In this document: one piece after another, positions 1 to 6,948 of the stretch
Layout: each line of letters starts with the position of its first letter
Position numbering within the stretch: position 1 is the first letter of the stretch
Source of the DNA: Phycisphaerales bacterium
GTDB taxonomy: Bacteria > Planctomycetota > Phycisphaerae > Tepidisphaerales > Tepidisphaeraceae
DNA length: 19,090 nt
Assembly: GCA_028288945.1 (NCBI GenBank)
Contig: JAQGHH010000217.1
Span: forward strand, 1 to 19,090
Reading direction: 5' to 3'
Program-made: the position numbers and the translations under genes
Notes under the pieces: generated by a model
What the model was told of the DNA's origin: nothing
Database searches by the model: none
What the model saw: the letters and a program-made list of their open reading frames with translations, nothing else

Positions 1-97
1 CGGCAGGCGGCAACTGGGCTTGAAGGAGGGCGCCCGCGGCGGCCAGGACCAATGCGGGGGCTATGACGCGGGCGCGCTTTTCAAGACTTGATTTCAT
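1..97 (-). CDS. N-terminal fragment of an exported protein, probably the T2SS secretin GspD (cut by the window edge)
   Basis: Only the first 32 codons are inside the window. They start at an ATG at 97-95 and read MKSSLEKRARVIAPALVL followed by AAAGALLQAQLPPA. This is a typical Sec signal peptide: a basic start, a hydrophobic core and an A-x-A-like region (residues 23-28 or so). A GAGG ribosome binding site lies 8 bases before the ATG on the minus strand. The gene follows the gspC-like gene in the same direction, where T2SS operons usually carry the outer-membrane secretin gspD, and that is the only GspD evidence. No secretin domain can be seen, so another exported T2SS-linked protein remains possible. 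The start and signal peptide are well supported; the GspD name is inferred from context. Confidence 0.6.
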   Translation of the reverse strand, partial: MKSSLEKRARVIAPALVLAAAGALLQAQLPPA

Positions 98-123
98 GGA
101 CCGATCCTCACTCTTTCACACTA

Positions 124-150
124 GCGACCCGCCGCCTGCGGGCGGGTCGC
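124..150. repeat. GC-rich hairpin in the gspC to gspD gap
   Basis: Ten-base perfect arms (124-133 gcgacccgcc, 141-150 ggcgggtcgc) flank a 7-base loop. It lies about 27 bases before the start of the gspD-like gene. There is no T-run on either side, so it is a poor intrinsic terminator. It could act as an attenuating or mRNA-protecting stem in the operon transcript; that role is inferred. Confidence 0.5.
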
Positions 151-191
151 GATCTATTCTGTTTCCCGACAATGCCCGGGTAAGTTGTTGT

Positions 192-261
192 GTGGCATGG
201 GCGCTCCGCCCATGAACCGGGCGGCTATAGCCGCTTTCCACGGGCGGGGCGCCCGTGCCAC
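192..261. repeat. 70-bp palindromic intergenic repeat element
   Basis: The outer arms are imperfect inverted copies of GTGGCAYGGGCGCYCCGCCC (192-214 and 239-261). They enclose a perfect 14-base palindrome gcggctatagccgc at 221-234, so the whole element can fold on itself. It ends 20 bases after the stop of the gspC-like gene. Arms of this kind recur between genes in many planctomycete genomes, where they look like dispersed non-autonomous elements; this is from memory and not checked here. There is no coding sequence in the 98-281 gap. Confidence 0.6.
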
Positions 262-281
262 GGAAAGTGGTCTGTCGAATT

Positions 282-1205
282 TCACGGCGGGCCGAACCCG
301 CCGGGGTCGATGCCGCTGTCTTGTTGGTCTTGCGGCGCGGGGGATTTTTTTTCGGTCGCGGCCGACTTTTGATCAGACTGTCCGCCGGCCCGGTCGGCCG
401 ATGGGCCGCGCTGATCGTTGGCAGATCCGGAATCCCGAGGCGCGTCCGCGGGCTTGGCGTCACGCGAGCGGAAATCGCGGGGCGAATCGGTCGGGCCGCC
501 GTCGCGCGAGCGGAAGTCGCGCGGGCCGTGGTCGCCCGTGTCGCCCGAGGTGGCGGCGGGCCATGCGGGCTTCGACGAGGACGCGACGGCGGACGGATAC
601 GCCGGCGCGGGCGGGGTCGCGCCGTCGAGTGTCTGGCCGATGCTGATCCGCAAGACCCTTCCGCCCGTGGCGTAGTCGATGCCGTCGAGGCTCATTGCCG
701 TGATCATCCCGCGGGCGACGGCCTCGCCGGCGTGGAGGCCGCGGGTTTCGCGGGTGACGCTGTCTTCGATAAATGCGGTGTAGACGCCGTCTTCGAGGCT
801 GACGCCCTTGAGGGCGACACTGGCCTCGGAGCTGGAGGAGGCGAAGCCTCCGGTGCCGGGCCGCGTATCCGGCCCGCCGCGGGACGAACCGCCGCCGTTC
901 GAGTTCGTGATCCAAGCCGGCCGGGGCCGCTCGCGGGAGAAGATCGGGCGGATGACGACGATCTTATACGGATCGGACAGGGGCTTGGGGGCCGGGATGA
1001 CCGTGGCCGCGGCCGGCGCGGGCTGCGTGGCGGGGGCGGCGGCACGCGAGGCGGTCCACACGGGGCGCGTCGCGGGGCCGGCGGGACGCGTCGTGGGGGC
1101 GGCCTGCTGCGGCGTTTCAACCGCCTTCACGATCGCGACGATGCCGCCCAGGCCGAGCGCGGCCACGGCGCATTTCGCGATCAATTTAGTGGGCAGGGGT
1201 TTCAT
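282..1205 (-). CDS. gspC: GspC-like inner-membrane clamp protein of the T2SS, with a long charged tail
   Basis: The 307-residue protein has a short cytoplasmic start, one membrane helix (about residues 10-28), an Ala/Pro/Thr-rich linker (30-78) and a small folded domain at about 80-193. That domain (VVIRPIFSRERPRP, then ALKGVSLEDGVYTAFIED and RVLRISIGQTL) matches the GspC/PilP homology-region pattern. In other T2SS this domain contacts the secretin in the periplasm and links the two membranes. There is no PDZ domain. A low-complexity charged tail (194-307) follows instead and contains a 14-residue tandem repeat (PRDFRSRD-type units, residues 227-261). The ATG overlaps the stop of the gspM-like gene by ATGA, which suggests translational coupling. 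The fold assignment comes from pattern and position, so GspC versus PilP is not settled. Confidence 0.72.
   Translation of the reverse strand: MKPLPTKLIAKCAVAALGLGGIVAIVKAVETPQQAAPTTRPAGPATRPVWTASRAAAPATQPAPAAATVIPAPKPLSDPYKIVVIRPIFSRERPRPAWITNSNGGGSSRGGPDTRPGTGGFASSSSEASVALKGVSLEDGVYTAFIEDSVTRETRGLHAGEAVARGMITAMSLDGIDYATGGRVLRISIGQTLDGATPPAPAYPSAVASSSKPAWPAATSGDTGDHGPRDFRSRDGGPTDSPRDFRSRDAKPADAPRDSGSANDQRGPSADRAGGQSDQKSAATEKKSPAPQDQQDSGIDPGGFGPP
423..527 (-). repeat. Tandem 42-bp repeat inside the gspC-like gene
   Basis: Two and a half units of 42 bases encode GPRDFRSRDGGPTD, SPRDFRSRDAKPAD and a degenerate APRDSGS. The arginine/aspartate alternation gives a strongly charged, probably disordered stretch in the periplasmic tail. 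Tail length is likely to vary between relatives through repeat slippage; this is inferred. Confidence 0.65.
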
Positions 1206-1798
1206 AACCGGTCTCCTTTGGCGTCACCGGAGCCGGCGGGCTTGGGCGCGTCGATTTGCACGGTCCTGTCGGCTTCCGGGTTCAGGCAGAGGGTGGAGAC
1301 GGTGAGCTGCAATTGCAGGTCGTCCATCCCTTCCTTCTGCGGACTCAGTTGCACTTCGTCCACCCGCATCGGCATCGGCGCGGTCTCGATCGCCCAAATC
1401 AGCTTGGCGATCGAGGCCTGCGAGCCCGAGCCGGTCAGGTGGAAGCTGAGGGCGAGGAAATTGCGTTCGGTCGTTTCGCGTTCGGGCTTGACCGAGAGCG
1501 TGCGAAGCCCGCATTCCTGAGACCAGTCGCGAAGGGCGTGCTGCACCTGGCTGTCGGCCTCGGAGCGGTCGGATTTCAGGCCACCCGCCACCATCTTCTT
1601 GAACTGGGTCCGCAGCTCGATGCGCTGCTCGAACAGCGTCCGCGCGGCCTTGAGCTTCTCCTCGGTGTCCTTCTGCTGGCCGGACACCGTCGCGAGCCGG
1701 TCCGTATACGGCTTGACCACGAAGTAGTAGCCCGCCGCCAGCGCGACGGCCACGCCGACTATGATCCCCAGTTGTTGTTCCCGCTTGGAAAAGACCAC
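1202..1798 (-). CDS. gspM: GspM/PilO-like T2SS inner-membrane assembly protein
   Basis: The 198-residue bitopic protein starts FSKREQQLGIIVGVAVAL, giving one membrane helix at about residues 10-27. A predicted coiled coil follows (about 32-68, TDRLATVSGQQKDTEEKLKA onward), then a C-terminal alpha/beta domain of the ferredoxin-like type seen in GspM and PilO. In other systems this protein pairs with GspL and supports the inner-membrane platform around the GspE ATPase. I place the start at a GTG at 1798-1796, two bases after the stop of the gspL-like gene. The frame stays open further upstream, but that stretch overlaps gspL and codes nothing sensible. It ends in an ATGA overlap with the gspC-like gene. 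Sequence conservation in this family is weak, so the call rests on architecture and gene order. Confidence 0.75.
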   Translation of the reverse strand: MVFSKREQQLGIIVGVAVALAAGYYFVVKPYTDRLATVSGQQKDTEEKLKAARTLFEQRIELRTQFKKMVAGGLKSDRSEADSQVQHALRDWSQECGLRTLSVKPERETTERNFLALSFHLTGSGSQASIAKLIWAIETAPMPMRVDEVQLSPQKEGMDDLQLQLTVSTLCLNPEADRTVQIDAPKPAGSGDAKGDRL

Positions 1799-1800
1799 GG

Positions 1801-3273
1801 CTACTCTCCCGGAACGTATTTGAAGGTGATCGAGAACGACACTTCGTTGCCGGTGCGGTTGACGTTGGTGTTGAACAAAAGCTTCACGTCGGTGAAACGC
1901 TTGTTGGATTTGATGCGGTCGAGGAGCGACAGCACGTTTTGGTTTTCGGTGGATTTTCCCGAAAACACGCCCGACCAGTCGGCCTTGGGCAGCGTCTTCG
2001 AGCCCGAGGGCGGCGGCTTGACGGTCTCGTGGAGCGTGAAGTTCGTGATGTAGGTGTGGCCGTCGTCGGGGGTGCTCAGGGCCTTCACGATGTCGCGGAA
2101 GCATTCAAGCGACTGCGGCTTGCCCGCGTGCCAGTTCTGGGCATAGGAGATCGTATCGACTTCCGCCCGCGCGGCCTTGATGCGCGGCTCCTGACTCTTT
2201 AGATCCGCCTGGCCGGCGGCGAGCTTTTTCTCCTTGCCCTGCAAATCAAAGTAGGCCGCGACGACCCCGAGAACGATCACCACCGCCGTCACGATCCCGA
2301 GCACCACTTCGCGCCGCACCTTCGGCTTCTTGGGCGGCGCGAGGCGCGAATGGAGGAAATCGACGGGCGGCGCTTCCTCCGCCAGGCCCGCCATCGCCAG
2401 CGCCACGGCCGAGGCGTAGCCGCGCCGGCCGACGGGGGCCTCTCCCGCGCCCAGGGTGCGGAGCTCGCCGCGTTTTACGGTAACGCCCAGCGCCTCGCCC
2501 AAAACCACGTGGACGGAGGGGTCGACGCCCACGTCGTCCCAGAGGACGACTTCGCCGCGGGAGTTGCCGTTGACGGATGAGCCGTTGGAGCCGGCGGTTC
2601 CGTTGCGCGGCAGTTGCATGACGGCCCGGCGGGTTTCGCCCGCGAGCACGGCGCTCGGGGAGGACGACGCGCCGAGGTGCCGAAGGGCGGCGGTGCCGCC
2701 GTCATGACGTGCGATGAACTCGACCGCGGAACCGGTGAACGCGAGGACGAGCGCGTCTTTCGCGGCGGGCGTCGTCGCCGACGCGAGGGCGGCGGCCGTG
2801 GGGATGATCGCGGTCAGGTTGAGCTTCGCCGCCTCGGCGATCGCGCGGGCCTGGTCCACGTGACGCTGGGGCGTCGCCACCAGGAGCACGGACCGCGCCT
2901 GGCTGGGGCTCGATTCGCCGGCAAAGTCGTAAACGAGGTCCTTCAGCTCCGGGGAAAAGTCGGCCTCGACCTGAAGCCGCAGCATCTCGGCGGCCGTCTC
3001 GGGGGCGACGGGCGGAACCTCCTTGAACTTGCTCAAGACCCATTTTGCCGGGATACCGAAAACCGCGCCGTGGGCCGTGAAGCCTTCGCGCTTTAGGAAT
3101 TCGGCCAGTGCCGCGCCGAGGGCTTGCGGCTGCTGCAATCCCGCGCCCTCGGGGTAGGTGAACTCTCCGGCGTGGGTGATCTGGCTGGCGCCCTGGGCGA
3201 GCGAAACTTCCGCCGCCAGCATTGAGCGCTCCCCGATCGCCAATCCCAGGAATTTGTTTGGCCGAAACTTCAT
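1801..3273 (-). CDS. gspL: GspL-like protein: PilM-type actin-fold domain fused to a PilN-type membrane domain
   Basis: The protein is 490 residues. Residues 1-300 form an actin/PilM-like ATPase-fold domain (FLGLAIGERSMLAAEV at the start, AVFGIPAKWVLSKFKEVPP at about 70-88, IIPTAAALASA at about 156-166). Residues 304-316 (VDFLHSRLAPPKK) resemble the cytoplasmic 'INLLP' entry of PilN. A membrane helix follows (about 323-342), then a coiled coil (345-375) and a periplasmic domain to the end. PilM and PilN are separate genes in type IV pilus operons, while GspL combines both folds; this gene has the GspL form. It would recruit GspE on the cytoplasmic side and bind GspM in the periplasm. An asparagine/serine-rich insert (about 222-240) interrupts the actin fold. 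It lies 69 bases after gspK and 2 bases before gspM. Confidence 0.82.
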   Translation of the reverse strand: MKFRPNKFLGLAIGERSMLAAEVSLAQGASQITHAGEFTYPEGAGLQQPQALGAALAEFLKREGFTAHGAVFGIPAKWVLSKFKEVPPVAPETAAEMLRLQVEADFSPELKDLVYDFAGESSPSQARSVLLVATPQRHVDQARAIAEAAKLNLTAIIPTAAALASATTPAAKDALVLAFTGSAVEFIARHDGGTAALRHLGASSSPSAVLAGETRRAVMQLPRNGTAGSNGSSVNGNSRGEVVLWDDVGVDPSVHVVLGEALGVTVKRGELRTLGAGEAPVGRRGYASAVALAMAGLAEEAPPVDFLHSRLAPPKKPKVRREVVLGIVTAVVIVLGVVAAYFDLQGKEKKLAAGQADLKSQEPRIKAARAEVDTISYAQNWHAGKPQSLECFRDIVKALSTPDDGHTYITNFTLHETVKPPPSGSKTLPKADWSGVFSGKSTENQNVLSLLDRIKSNKRFTDVKLLFNTNVNRTGNEVSFSITFKYVPGE

Positions 3274-3342
3274 GTTCGCTTCGTTTCCCGTCTTACTGGA
3301 GCCCCGTTACCCGCCGCCGCCGTTATGTGAAAGCATACTCTA

Positions 3343-4764
3343 CTACGGAACGCCGTTCGTCGCGCCTGTCCCGTACCCGCCCGCCGGCGGCAGCGGCTGG
3401 CCGTTGCGCAGGTTGTTGCGAATCTCGGGAAGGAGCGGCCAACCCAATGACGTCAAGTCCTTGCGGAAGACCATGATCGGCGGGCTGCTGCGCGCGTCGA
3501 CCACGATCCGCACCCGCTTGAACGCCCGCCCGTCCCCGCTGACTGAGACGATGTCCGCCGAATAAAAGTACGACCGTCCGGTGATCCGGGCACCTATGGC
3601 CCCGACCTTTGTCGGGGTCAGCGCCTTGAGCATCCAGCCGATGCCCGTATTGTTCGTTGACGTGCTCGAGCTGCTTGAACCGCCGACGGTCGTCGTGCCG
3701 GCGCGCGCCGCGACGATCGCGTCGGCGTCGGCCTGCTCCAGGCCCGGCAGGCACATCAGCACCTGCGACGGGGCCGTGTGCACGTTCACGAGGCCCGGCA
3801 GCGTCTTGGCCGCCGAAGTAGTCAACAAGTCCTCCGCCTGCTGAAATTCTTCAGGGGTGAGGGCGACTTTGGCGGCAAAATCGAACACGCTGCTGTATGG
3901 TCCGCGCTGGCGGGCCAAATCCGCCACTTGAGTGGCGCGGTCTTGCTTAAATCCCGCTTTCACGAGGGCGGCGGTGAGGGCCGCGGTGTTATTGGTCGGG
4001 GGCGTGCCCGGGGGGGGCGGCGGAGGATTGAGGTTGAGGCGGGGCTCGCCCTTGGCGTCTGTGTTGGGTTCCTTGCCCCAGACGGTGATAAACGGCACGA
4101 TCCCGCGGGATGCATCCACCCCGCCATTGAATGCACCCGACATTCCGGCCGCACCTACTTCGTCGGGGTCCACCACGCCGTTGTGATTGAGGTCCTGACC
4201 CCACATCATTTCGTCGGTGACGCCCTTAACCAGATACAGCTCCTCGATGCTCTCGAAGGGGGAGTTCTTGGCGGTGTAGGGGCGCGCGAGGGCCTGATAG
4301 TAATCGCTCTCTGCGCCCTGACCAGTCAAGGTCGAGTCGGAATCGCGCCAATCGACGATGCCGTCGGCGACCTCCTGCGACATGCCGGGGAGCTTGACCA
4401 GCTCGGCGTTCGCCGCCACGCCCAGATTCAGCTTCGAGGATTCATCGGTAATGCCGAATGCGTAAGTGTTGTCGTCCGTGGAGAGGGGTTGCAGGATCCA
4501 GAAGTAGCCGTTGCCGAGTTGAATCTGCTCGGCGGGCGTCGCGAGCACGGAAACGGCGTCGCCCTTGGAGGCGTCCACGGCGGATAGCACGTATTGCTCG
4601 ACGCCCATCTCAACCGCCGAGGCCTGCTGCGCGGCGATGCGGTTGGAGGAGGCGATCGATTCCACTTGCATCGAGCGCGCGAAGAGAAGCGCGAGGGCCC
4701 CGAGGACGATCGCGACCCACATCGCCGTGACGAAAATGATCCCCCGATGACGGCGACGGTTCAT
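3343..4764 (-). CDS. gspK: GspK, minor pseudopilin at the tip of the T2SS pseudopilus
   Basis: I use the ATG at 4764-4762, which overlaps the gspJ stop as ATGA, giving 473 residues. The start MNRRRHRGIIFVTAMWVAIV has a prepilin cleavage site after Gly8 and a threonine at mature position 5, where other pseudopilins have glutamate. Lack of that glutamate is a family trait of GspK. Two helix-hairpin-helix-like stretches are visible: LVKLPGMSQEVADGIVDWR (about 122-140) and LVNVHTAPSQVLMCLPGLEQ (about 325-344). GspK normally caps the GspI-GspJ-GspK tip complex in the periplasm. At 473 residues it is longer than the usual 300-330. The extra length includes an EF-hand-like loop (191-202), a poly-proline linker (247-256) and a serine/threonine-rich loop (358-373). 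Confidence 0.9.
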   Translation of the reverse strand: MNRRRHRGIIFVTAMWVAIVLGALALLFARSMQVESIASSNRIAAQQASAVEMGVEQYVLSAVDASKGDAVSVLATPAEQIQLGNGYFWILQPLSTDDNTYAFGITDESSKLNLGVAANAELVKLPGMSQEVADGIVDWRDSDSTLTGQGAESDYYQALARPYTAKNSPFESIEELYLVKGVTDEMMWGQDLNHNGVVDPDEVGAAGMSGAFNGGVDASRGIVPFITVWGKEPNTDAKGEPRLNLNPPPPPPGTPPTNNTAALTAALVKAGFKQDRATQVADLARQRGPYSSVFDFAAKVALTPEEFQQAEDLLTTSAAKTLPGLVNVHTAPSQVLMCLPGLEQADADAIVAARAGTTTVGGSSSSSTSTNNTGIGWMLKALTPTKVGAIGARITGRSYFYSADIVSVSGDGRAFKRVRIVVDARSSPPIMVFRKDLTSLGWPLLPEIRNNLRNGQPLPPAGGYGTGATNGVP

Positions 4765-5483
4765 GACCCACCTCCCGCGGGTGAGGAACCGCTCGTGGAG
4801 GTCGAAGTCGTGTCGTTTGATTTGCCGGTACAGGGGAAGGGGAAAACGCGCACGGTTTGCGAGTAACGCGGGCTGCCGTCGGGATTGAGGTCGAGCGTGT
4901 CGATCCCCAGCGTCACTTCCACGGCCAGCGGGAGGGCGTTGCTTTGCTGGGTCGAGTCCCAGGAGTCCTGCCACGCGGTGCCGTCAAAGTAACGGAGGTT
5001 GAACGCCGTGACGTGGCGGCAGATGACTTCTTCGTCGGGGTTTTCCTGAGTGGGGGAGAGCAGGTTGTTCCAAACCCGGCGCACCAGCACGTAGTCGTCG
5101 CTGCCGGTCGGCTGGTAGACGGTGAGCTCGACGTGCTTGATCTCGCCGTTGGTGCCCTCGGTGTGAAAAGGGGACGCCGTGGTGGTATAGAAGGTGAGGT
5201 CGTCGCCGTCGAATCCCCGGCCGTCTTGTAAATTGGTCCCGATGAAGGAGCCGGCGAACTGGCCACGGGGCGGGAGGGCGCAGAGGAAGTCGTCGCGGAG
5301 GTATTGCATCACGACTTCCTTCGTCCGCGCCGGACCGACCGCGCGCTCCGCCGCCCGGCGGGCTTTGAAGGCCACGCCTAGGCTCACGACCATCACCGCT
5401 GCCATCGCGGCGGATAGAGTCAGGGCGATCACCAGCTCCAACAAAGTAAAGCCCGGACGCGGCGACCTCTTTGCTGCCTGCAT
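4761..5483 (-). CDS. gspJ: GspJ, minor pseudopilin of the T2SS
   Basis: The 240-residue protein starts MQAAKRSPRPGFTLLELVIA. The leader ends at Gly11, mature residue 1 is Phe12, and glutamate is at mature position 5, so it is a classic substrate of the prepilin peptidase. The hydrophobic helix covers about 12-38. The rest (ALPPRGQFAGSF, then DDLTFYTTTAS and RVWNNLLSPTQ) has the beta-rich GspJ pattern. The protein ends in a Ser/Thr/Gly-rich tail. Its open frame runs upstream to 5864, but that part overlaps gspI and crosses a palindromic repeat, so I chose the ATG just before the leader. GspJ joins GspI and GspK at the pseudopilus tip. The stop overlaps the gspK start (ATGA). Confidence 0.88.
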   Translation of the reverse strand: MQAAKRSPRPGFTLLELVIALTLSAAMAAVMVVSLGVAFKARRAAERAVGPARTKEVVMQYLRDDFLCALPPRGQFAGSFIGTNLQDGRGFDGDDLTFYTTTASPFHTEGTNGEIKHVELTVYQPTGSDDYVLVRRVWNNLLSPTQENPDEEVICRHVTAFNLRYFDGTAWQDSWDSTQQSNALPLAVEVTLGIDTLDLNPDGSPRYSQTVRVFPFPCTGKSNDTTSTSTSGSSPAGGGS

Positions 5484-5586
5484 TGGTCCTACCGACCCAA
5501 ATTGCTCCGCGACCCTCAGATCCGGACCGTATCGCCCTCTTCGGCTGCGCTCGGAGCGGGCCAGTCGGACCCAAGGCCCGATCTTT

Positions 5587-5717
5587 CCCTCTCCCTCGTA
5601 CTCGGGGGAGAGGGCAGGGTGAGGGGCCGGGCGTGAAGTTGCGCCATTGGCAATGAAGGCGCAACTCGACGTTCCGCCCCTCACCCCAACCCTCTCCCCC
5701 GAGTACGAGGGAGAGGG
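5587..5717. repeat. Large inverted-repeat (hairpin) element between gspI and gspJ
   Basis: The left arm (5587-5626) and right arm (5677-5717) are inverted copies of about 40 bases. The outer 28 bases match perfectly (ccctctccctcgtactcggg at the left end), then there are small differences. Inside is a second pair, agttgcgcc and ggcgcaact, around attggcaat. The element could form a very stable stem in the operon RNA. It resembles the dispersed 'CTCTCCC...GGGAGAGG' intergenic elements found in many GC-rich genomes. No gene is encoded between the end of gspI and the start of gspJ. Confidence 0.75.
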
Positions 5718-5749
5718 AGCAAGATGTAAGCGACTTAACGGCTCGAACA

Positions 5750-6250
5750 TTACGAACCTCCCGTGGAGGTTCCGGAACTGCCGGTCGTGGAGCTTGTGTT
5801 GGTGCTCTGGTAGACGAGCGTTGAGAGGGTGACGGAGCGCTGTTGCCCGGCGGACGTGTTCCAAAGTACGTGGATATCAAGCTGCTGGACGTTATTCGTC
5901 CCGGCGACTCCCTGGCCCGTTCCCCACGATTGCAGCTCGCCGGTCCACTGGTAGTCGGGATAATCGGTGCCGAAGTCGCCCGAGAGCGAGCCCGTTTGCC
6001 AGGTCCCCTCGGCGATCAGGTCATTGAGCTTCGACTCGGCCAACGCCCCGGCCTCTGTGCGGTGGCGGGTCAGGCTCGCCAGGGAATCGGACATCGCGAT
6101 CCCCTTCATGATGACCGGCAGCGTGATCCCCACGAGCAACCCCGCCGCCAGCACTTCAACCAGCGTAAAGCCGCGGCGCGCGCGACGCTTAGAGCGACGT
6201 GCGGCGGGGCCGTGCGGGGGTTGGAGGGAATGGGTGCGGAAGGCGCTCAT
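5750..6250 (-). CDS. gspI: GspI, minor pseudopilin of the T2SS
   Basis: The 166-residue protein carries the prepilin signature RRGFTLVEVLAAGLLVG after a 27-residue basic leader, with glutamate at mature position 5. The leader is long for a pseudopilin but rich in Arg/Lys as expected. The motif ALAESKLNDLIAEG (about 67-80) is typical of GspI, which often has a '(A)E.K(L/M)' segment after the helix. A beta-rich domain follows, then a Ser/Thr/Gly tail (TSSTTGSSGTSTGGS) like those of GspJ and the GspK loop. GspI starts assembly of the tip complex with GspJ and GspK in other systems. It lies 25 bases after gspH and 266 bases before gspJ, the widest gap within the pseudopilin genes, filled mostly by the hairpin element. 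Confidence 0.85.
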   Translation of the reverse strand: MSAFRTHSLQPPHGPAARRSKRRARRGFTLVEVLAAGLLVGITLPVIMKGIAMSDSLASLTRHRTEAGALAESKLNDLIAEGTWQTGSLSGDFGTDYPDYQWTGELQSWGTGQGVAGTNNVQQLDIHVLWNTSAGQQRSVTLSTLVYQSTNTSSTTGSSGTSTGGS

Positions 6251-6275
6251 AGGTTGCGTGGCGCTCGATGGAATT

Positions 6276-6941
6276 TTACCGGGTCAATCCGGGCGTCGGG
6301 GCCGGCATGGATTTCTCCAACTGCCGCTCGTCTTCGCTGAGGACATGGAACTGTTCAGTCGTCGCCAGACAGCCGATCTCGATCACGTTTCCGGCCTGAT
6401 CCGTGAATGATATCGAAGCCGGGTCCGACCGCCCGCTCGGCCGGAACTGCACGTACATGCCGTCCGTCTGCTGTACGAGGGAGGTGGTGAAATTGATCGG
6501 GTCCTGCACGTTATACGTATAACCTATTTCTTCCCCGACCCCCGCGTACGTCGTCGTGGTGCCCGAAAGCGACTGGCCCGGCGTGCCGTTCTGGCTCTGG
6601 AGCAACGTCTCGAACGACGGGCCGTTCTGCACCGACAACCAGACCGTCCGCTTTGTCGGGTCGAAGTTCAGCCGGTAATTGAGGCCGCGGGTGACCGCCT
6701 GCGTGTGGGCCCACCGCGCCATCATGACGACATGGTCGGCGGTGTCGCCCAACAGCCGGCCGCGACCGAAGTTGTTCAGCAGCGGGGAGGCGATGCCGAC
6801 GACCACCGCGATGATGACCACGACCAGCACTAGCTCAAGCAGCGTAAAGCCCGCGCGACCGCGTACGCGGCGGGGCGTGGCGGCACGCCCCCGTCGGCCC
6901 GCGGACGCCCGCGCGGGCGCGGGTGCCGGCAAGGCGCTCAC
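6276..6941 (-). CDS. gspH: GspH, minor pseudopilin of the T2SS
   Basis: The signature GRAGFTLLELVLVVVIIAVV has a glycine cleavage site, Phe+1 and Glu+5. The next segment (LGDTADHVVMMARWAHTQAV) matches the GspH/FimT pattern, where the helix is followed by a region rich in Ala and Arg. I use a GTG start at 6941-6939, giving 221 residues and a 31-residue leader that begins V/M-SALPAPAP, similar to MSAFRTHS in the next gene. It sits 7 bases after the gspG stop. The frame is open up to 7016, but that would overlap the end of gspG by 68 bases. GspH sits near the pseudopilus tip between GspG and the I-J-K complex. The exact start is less certain than the gene. Confidence 0.83.
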   Translation of the reverse strand: MSALPAPAPARASAGRRGRAATPRRVRGRAGFTLLELVLVVVIIAVVVGIASPLLNNFGRGRLLGDTADHVVMMARWAHTQAVTRGLNYRLNFDPTKRTVWLSVQNGPSFETLLQSQNGTPGQSLSGTTTTYAGVGEEIGYTYNVQDPINFTTSLVQQTDGMYVQFRPSGRSDPASISFTDQAGNVIEIGCLATTEQFHVLSEDERQLEKSMPAPTPGLTR

Positions 6942-6948
6942 CTGAATC

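Noticed and set aside
124..150. Rho-independent terminator ending the operon before gspD
   Set aside because: The stem is strong but lacks a T-run on either strand, and a signal-peptide gene with a good ribosome binding site follows in the same direction.
423..527. Possible CRISPR-like array
   Set aside because: The 42-bp repeats are contiguous, in frame, and code for a repeated peptide in the gspC-like gene; there are no spacers and no cas genes. The heptamer tract at 8726-8767 also has no spacers.
4765..4974. Extended N-terminus of gspK
   Set aside because: The added 70 codons overlap the end of gspJ in another frame. The ATG in the ATGA overlap gives a proper prepilin leader.
5484..5864. 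Extended N-terminus of gspJ
   Set aside because: The upstream part of the frame overlaps gspI and translates the palindromic element (LSPEYEGEG-like peptide). A pseudopilin must start with a short basic leader, which the ATG at 5483 provides.
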